From Thalassospiraceae bacterium (GTDB lineage: Bacteria > Pseudomonadota > Alphaproteobacteria > Rhodospirillales > Magnetovibrionaceae), in NCBI GenBank assembly GCA_030638205.1, contig DAOWFB010000068.1, positions 1 through 8,766 on the forward strand: DNA of 8,766 nucleotides, given 5' to 3'. A program made the position numbers and the translations under genes. This document shows positions 6,527 through 8,766 of this stretch, piece after piece. The stretch's first letter is position 1, and each line of letters opens with the position of its first letter. The notes beneath the pieces were generated by a model, which saw nothing but the letters and a program-made list of their open reading frames with translations, had not been told where the DNA came from and did not search any database.

Positions 6527-7480
6527 ATGACCACGGCCCCGGATACCTCGACACAAGCAACCAGTGAAACCCTGTCCCCGGCAGAGGTTATTCGCTGGCA
6601 TCTTGATGCCGGTGTTGATGAGGCCATAGCCGAAGTGCCGCAAAATAGGTTTAATGCGGCTCAGGTCGCGGCCCCCGTGGTTCCCAAAGCTTCTCAACCG
6701 GTAAAACCCGCAACACCAAAACCACATGCTTTGGCCCAAAACCAAAACCAAAACCAGAACCAGAACCAGAATAAGTCCGAATTTACTTTGCCCACCCCAA
6801 ATCCTGCGCTTACAACCCCGGCACCACTGGTATCTATGGCACCTGTGGCCAAACCATCTCTAGGTTTTGATCAGGCATTAAAAACGGCGGTAAAGGTGGC
6901 TGCTGCTGCCAAAACCCTGGATGAACTAAAATCGGCCCTAGATGGATTTGATGGCTGTGGTTTAAAAAAAACCGCAACAAATCTTGTATTTGGTGACGGC
7001 AACCCGGATGCCAAATTGGTGTTAATGGGTGAGGCCCCCGGTGGGGAAGAAGACCGTCAAGGCACTCCATTTGCTGGCACCAGCGGGCAACTATTGGATA
7101 AAATGCTGGCATCAATCAACATGACACGAGATGAGATTTATATTTCAAACACGGTTTTCTGGCGTCCGCCGGGTAACCGCAGCCCCAACGCGAGCGAGGT
7201 TTCCATATGCCAGCCGTTTGTTGAGCGCATGATAGAATTAATTGATCCGGAAATACTTATAACCGTTGGTGGCCCGGCTACTCATTCATTACTGGCCCAA
7301 AAGGGCAGCATATCGCGCCTTCGCGGTAACTGGTTTTTATATGAAACTCCACGCATGAGCAGGCCCATACAGGCGACGGCCATATATCACCCCGATTATC
7401 TTTTGGAAACACCGGCCATGAAACGCCCCACATGGAGCGATTTGCTCGAAATTCGTAAAAAATTTGATGCCATTAAATAG
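6527..7480 (+). CDS. Uracil-DNA glycosylase, family 4-like, with two cluster cysteines missing
   Basis: A 317-residue enzyme of the uracil-DNA glycosylase superfamily, removing uracil from DNA to start base excision repair. The catalytic domain covers about residues 135-315. Motif A is GEAPGGEEDRQGTPFAG (168-184), followed by SGQLLDKML; the middle has the WRPPGNRSP block (212-220); motif B is YHPDYLL (287-293). Family-4 enzymes bind a [4Fe-4S] cluster with four cysteines. Here Cys144 (DGCGLKK) and Cys228 (SICQPF) sit at the second and fourth ligand positions, but the first position has no cysteine and the third is Trp212, so a normal cluster is unlikely. Residues 1-45 include the helix LSPAEVIRWHLDAGVDEAI, which I recall from alphaproteobacterial relatives. 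Residues 46-110 are a Pro/Ala/Gln/Asn-rich linker with (QN)6 at 71-82. The gene is divergent from ETF-QO and is followed by the transglycosylase. Family assignment is firm; substrate range is not. Confidence 0.92.
   Translation: MTTAPDTSTQATSETLSPAEVIRWHLDAGVDEAIAEVPQNRFNAAQVAAPVVPKASQPVKPATPKPHALAQNQNQNQNQNQNKSEFTLPTPNPALTTPAPLVSMAPVAKPSLGFDQALKTAVKVAAAAKTLDELKSALDGFDGCGLKKTATNLVFGDGNPDAKLVLMGEAPGGEEDRQGTPFAGTSGQLLDKMLASINMTRDEIYISNTVFWRPPGNRSPNASEVSICQPFVERMIELIDPEILITVGGPATHSLLAQKGSISRLRGNWFLYETPRMSRPIQATAIYHPDYLLETPAMKRPTWSDLLEIRKKFDAIK
6737..6772 (+). repeat. Six-copy hexamer repeat encoding (Gln-Asn)6
   Basis: CAAAAC occurs three times, then CAGAAC twice, then CAGAAT, all in frame within the glycosylase gene. 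It encodes residues 71-82 of the flexible linker. Gain or loss of a unit keeps the reading frame, so the array may vary in length between strains without disabling the enzyme. Confidence 0.95.
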
Positions 7481-7498
7481 TGGGGCAAATAGTGGTGC
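7475..7498 (+). repeat. Two-copy 12-base tandem duplication at the glycosylase stop codon
   Basis: AAATAGTGGGGC (7475-7486) is followed at once by AAATAGTGGTGC (7487-7498), one mismatch. The first copy holds the stop codon TAG (7478-7480). Because the unit is four codons long, the second copy puts another TAG in the same frame at 7490-7492, a back-up stop. Confidence 0.85.
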
Positions 7499-7544
7499 AA
7501 TGCCCTGAAATGGCTGGAATAAAGCCGCTGGCTGGCGCACCTTA

Positions 7545-7573
7545 TTGAAATTACAACCTTTTTTGTGTATAAA
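7545..7573 (+). promoter_or_regulatory. Sigma70-like promoter of the lytic transglycosylase gene
   Basis: TTGAAA (7545-7550) and TATAAA (7568-7573) are separated by exactly 17 bases; each box matches the consensus at five of six positions. The start point would be near 7580, leaving an untranslated leader of about 114 bases before the ATG at 7694. The leader holds a GGCGT/ACGCC stem (7621-7646) and a 26-codon open frame (7603-7683), whose function is unknown. No convincing terminator for the glycosylase gene is seen in 7481-7544. Confidence 0.6.
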
Positions 7574-7693
7574 AAACACTAGATTTCTGCAGATTTAGGT
7601 GGATGAAGCCTTCGCTGTCAGGCGTTATCTATGGTAGAAGCACGCCGTATAAATGTCACAAGCAACGAAATTTAAAAAATTGAAAATAGATTT

Positions 7694-8766
7694 ATGACGC
7701 TAGCCAAAACAAAATTAAGCCTAATAATATCAGCCGTATTTATGCTTGTTGGGTTGGAGCTACCTGGTGCCGCCACTGCATCCGAGGCTGTGGCTCCAAT
7801 GCCCGTGCCTAGGCCTGTGTTCACCCAAGAACTCAACCAAGAGCTGGCATTGGTAGGCTCCGCAGTTCCGGTTGTGATGCCCAAGGTACTGAGCGGCGCT
7901 GATGTAAAACGCTATGGCAAAATTTTCAAGCTTCAGAAAAAGGGTGACTGGCATAAAGCAGATAAGCTGATAAAGGTTCTGGATGATAAACTGCTAATGG
8001 GCCATGTGTTGGCACAGCGATATCTTCATCCGACCAAGTACCGCTCTAAATACAAAGAACTAAAAGCATGGATGGCGGAATATTCCGACCATCATTATGC
8101 CAAACAGATTTACAAGCTAGCGCTTAGGCGCCGTCCGGCTAATTGGAAAAAACCAAAATCCCCCATGGTTGGCCGCAACTTAACGCCTGCCAGCGCGTTA
8201 GAAACCGAAGCCTACGCCAAACCCAAGGTAAAAAAACTTAGCCGCAACCAAAGGCGCGAAGTGCGCCGCCTTAAAATTCGTGTTCGTGATCGTCTTCGTC
8301 GTGGGCATACACTTGCGGTAAAGAAAATGCTGGACGATAAAAATCTCAAACGTTTATTCAGTGATTATGACATGGACTGGGCCATCGCCCGTTTGGCCAA
8401 GGGTTATTTCATGGACGGACGCGATGATTGGGCGATTAAATGGGCGGAAAAAGCGGCCCTGCGTTCGGGCAAGTTTTTACCGGATGCCCATTGGATTGCC
8501 GGATTGTCACTGTGGCGGACTGGCGAACATTTGCGTGCGGCCAGCCATTTTGAAAAGGCGGCTGAGTTTGATCGTGCCCCATGGACCCATTCGGCATCGG
8601 CATTTTGGGCGGCTAGGTCTTATCTTGTCGCGAGAAAGCCGGAAAAAGTTTCCCCGTTGTTGGCCGAAGCGGCCGAACACCCACGTACATTTTATGGAAT
8701 GTTGGCCAGTCGTCTGATGGGCCGGGACACAAATTTCAATTGGGAAATACCGCCGCTGGCTGGAAA
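7694..8766 (+). CDS. Soluble-type lytic transglycosylase, N-terminal part, cut by right edge
   Basis: An open frame of 357 complete codons from the ATG at 7694 runs off the right edge. These enzymes cleave the MurNAc-GlcNAc bond of peptidoglycan with 1,6-anhydro ring formation, in the periplasm. Residues 1-29 are a signal peptide (MTLAKTK, a hydrophobic LSLIISAVFMLVGL core, then GAATA-S), followed by a Pro-rich stretch. The visible part is the alpha-helical superhelix that precedes the catalytic domain. Recognisable family blocks are YLHPTKYRSKYKELKAW (110-126), the repeat-like helices around DWAIKWAEKAALRSGKF and GEHLRAASHFEKAAEFD, and HPRTFYGMLASRL (329-341), which in this family sits shortly before the SLT domain. 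The catalytic Glu lies outside the window. A basic segment (about residues 176-204, many Arg/Lys) splits the helical region. The frame is closed upstream by TAA (7673-7675), so the start is secure, although the ribosome site is weak. Comparison with a full-length homologue would confirm the family. Confidence 0.85.
   Translation, partial: MTLAKTKLSLIISAVFMLVGLELPGAATASEAVAPMPVPRPVFTQELNQELALVGSAVPVVMPKVLSGADVKRYGKIFKLQKKGDWHKADKLIKVLDDKLLMGHVLAQRYLHPTKYRSKYKELKAWMAEYSDHHYAKQIYKLALRRRPANWKKPKSPMVGRNLTPASALETEAYAKPKVKKLSRNQRREVRRLKIRVRDRLRRGHTLAVKKMLDDKNLKRLFSDYDMDWAIARLAKGYFMDGRDDWAIKWAEKAALRSGKFLPDAHWIAGLSLWRTGEHLRAASHFEKAAEFDRAPWTHSASAFWAARSYLVARKPEKVSPLLAEAAEHPRTFYGMLASRLMGRDTNFNWEIPPLAG

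Noticed and set aside
6413..6751. Minus-strand open frame of 112 codons across the divergent region
   Set aside because: It overlaps the glycosylase gene antisense and the ETF-QO leader, its composition is odd (rich in Cys, Gly, Trp), and it resembles no family I know.
7565..7579. GTGT/ACAC hairpin near 7565-7579 as a terminator of the glycosylase gene
   Set aside because: It has only four A/T-containing pairs, no following T run, and it coincides with the well-matched -10 box.
7653..7697. 14-codon frame MSQATKFKKLKIDL overlapping the transglycosylase start as ATGA
   Set aside because: There is no good ribosome site and it is too short to judge; the overlap may be chance in an A-rich leader.
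1..8766. Search for CRISPR arrays, insertion sequences, attachment sites and phage genes
   Set aside because: No spaced direct repeats of suitable size, no transposase or integrase motifs, and no partial duplicate of the tRNA 3' end were seen by eye.

Overview
The window looks like chromosomal DNA of an alphaproteobacterium of moderate GC content. This rests on the protein families and their wording: a mitochondrial/alphaproteobacterial-type ETF:ubiquinone oxidoreductase, a uracil-DNA glycosylase with the N-terminal 'DAGVDEAI' block that I associate with alphaproteobacteria, a periplasmic lytic transglycosylase of the alphaproteobacterial sort, and the non-mevalonate isoprenoid gene ispE. I cannot name a genus. 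Rhodospirillales-like is a guess. I see no mobile element, phage, CRISPR array or plasmid feature, and no gene-free stretch longer than 300 bases.

Layout. Everything from the left edge to about 6416 is on the minus strand. In transcription order it reads: ETF-QO (6416-4767), a secreted TPR-repeat protein (4718-3021), ispE (3011-2130), tRNA-Gln(UUG) (2009-1935), and the N-terminal half of a 5-oxoprolinase-type enzyme (1859 to beyond the left edge). The first three genes are closely packed (48 and 9 bases between stop and start) and probably form one operon driven from the divergent region at 6417-6526. The tRNA lies between ispE and the oxoprolinase, with a strong inverted repeat and a possible promoter of its own. 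From 6527 rightward the genes are on the plus strand: the uracil-DNA glycosylase (6527-7480), then, after a 213-base gap with a good sigma70-like promoter, a lytic transglycosylase that runs off the right edge.

How the genes fit together. They are mostly housekeeping functions: electron entry into ubiquinone from flavoprotein dehydrogenases (ETF-QO), isoprenoid precursor synthesis (IspE, which indirectly feeds ubiquinone and undecaprenyl lipid), peptidoglycan turnover (Slt), uracil repair (UDG), glutamine decoding (tRNA) and recycling of 5-oxoproline to glutamate. I do not see a hidden multi-gene system. The most notable points are small: the glycosylase lacks two of the four cysteines expected for the family-4 iron-sulfur cluster, and the window carries four unrelated short tandem repeat arrays (unit lengths 6, 10, 12 and 12), three of them at gene edges, including one that contains the ispE stop codon.
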